Shown: one piece after another, positions 15,729 through 15,798 of the stretch
Layout of the letters: each line of letters starts with the position of its first letter
Position numbering within the stretch: position 1 is the first letter of the stretch
From: UBA4923 sp964606165
GTDB taxonomy: Bacteria; Bacillota; Clostridia; Saccharofermentanales; DTU023
Length of the DNA stretch: 15,798 nt
Direction of reading: 5' to 3'
NCBI GenBank assembly: GCA_964606165.1
Contig: CAZSFQ010000023.1
Span: 1-15,798 of the forward strand
The notes under the pieces: generated by a model
Told to the model about the DNA's origin: nothing
Database searches by the model: none
The model's input: the letters and a program-made list of their open reading frames with translations, nothing else
Made by a program: the position numbers and the translations under genes

Positions 15729-15752
15729 GATCGCCCCTTCAATGGGGCGATC
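15729..15752 (-). other. Hairpin between the two tRNA genes
   Basis: GATCGCCCC (15729–15737) and GGGGCGATC (15744–15752) form a perfect 9-bp stem with a 6-base loop. On the minus strand TGTTTTAAC follows. It may be a terminator or a processing signal. Only about 15 bases separate it from tRNA-Leu, leaving little room for a second promoter. Confidence 0.55.
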
Positions 15753-15762
15753 CGTCTGACTG

Positions 15763-15798
15763 TGGTGGGGGAGAGTGGATTTGAACCACCGAAGTCGT
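15763..15798 (-). tRNA. 3' part of a tRNA gene, probably tRNA-Tyr (cut by the window edge)
   Basis: The last 36 bases of a minus-strand tRNA: encoded CCA (15763–15765), discriminator A, acceptor strand CTCCCCC, T arm GGTGG-TTCAAAT-CCACT, and the end of a class II-type variable arm (ACGACTTC). The acceptor sequence and variable-arm end recall bacterial tRNA-Tyr. The anticodon lies outside the window, so Leu or Ser cannot be excluded. Confidence 0.7.

Overview
The window reads as a piece of the chromosome of an anaerobic, moderately GC-rich Firmicute, most likely in the Clostridia. The evidence is the housekeeping cluster dnaG–rpoD–trmK, strong AGGAGG-type ribosome binding sites, a Gram-positive YfhO-type membrane protein, a desulfoferrodoxin-like protein and an OmpR-type two-component pair. 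No rRNA, CRISPR array, integrase or intact insertion sequence was seen. The genus cannot be named from what is visible.

Layout. Positions 1–5212, plus strand, are housekeeping: yajC (Sec accessory), dnaG (primase), rpoD (main sigma factor, with an unusually long acidic N-terminus), trmK (tRNA A22 methyltransferase) and rnpB (RNase P RNA, class A). These genes are packed tightly: dnaG/rpoD and rpoD/trmK overlap, and the rnpB promoter lies inside the 3' end of trmK. A large YfhO-family membrane protein (5238–7970) starts 25 bases after rnpB, followed by a small desulfoferrodoxin-like gene that lacks two expected metal ligands.

Positions 8400–9240 are a small accessory patch: a DinJ/RelB-type antitoxin gene with its own promoter and repeated operator half-sites, followed by a decayed yafQ-type toxin gene. 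A 46-base direct repeat flanks the patch. One copy is the end of the next gene's coding sequence; all five differences between the copies fall in third codon positions.

Positions 9178–12394, minus strand, form an operon: OmpR-type response regulator, sensor histidine kinase (HAMP, PAS, HisKA, ATPase), and an RluF-type rRNA pseudouridine synthase whose start lies inside the kinase gene. An RluA-type pseudouridine synthase diverges from it (12513–13232) and meets, stop codon on stop codon, a stand-alone reverse transcriptase gene on the minus strand (13229–14434).

The reverse transcriptase is the most interesting part. It has a good promoter (TTGACA, 17 bases, CATAAT) about 170 bases upstream of its start, and the untranslated leader is full of inverted repeats, including an 11-bp perfect stem just before the ribosome binding site and a competing partner further upstream. 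That fits an RT with a companion structured RNA, although its family could not be assigned. Beyond it lies a lower-GC stretch (about 14640–15620) with a TIGR04076-type gene and a methyltransferase pseudogene, and then a minus-strand tRNA array (Leu-CAA, and a cut-off tRNA that is probably Tyr).
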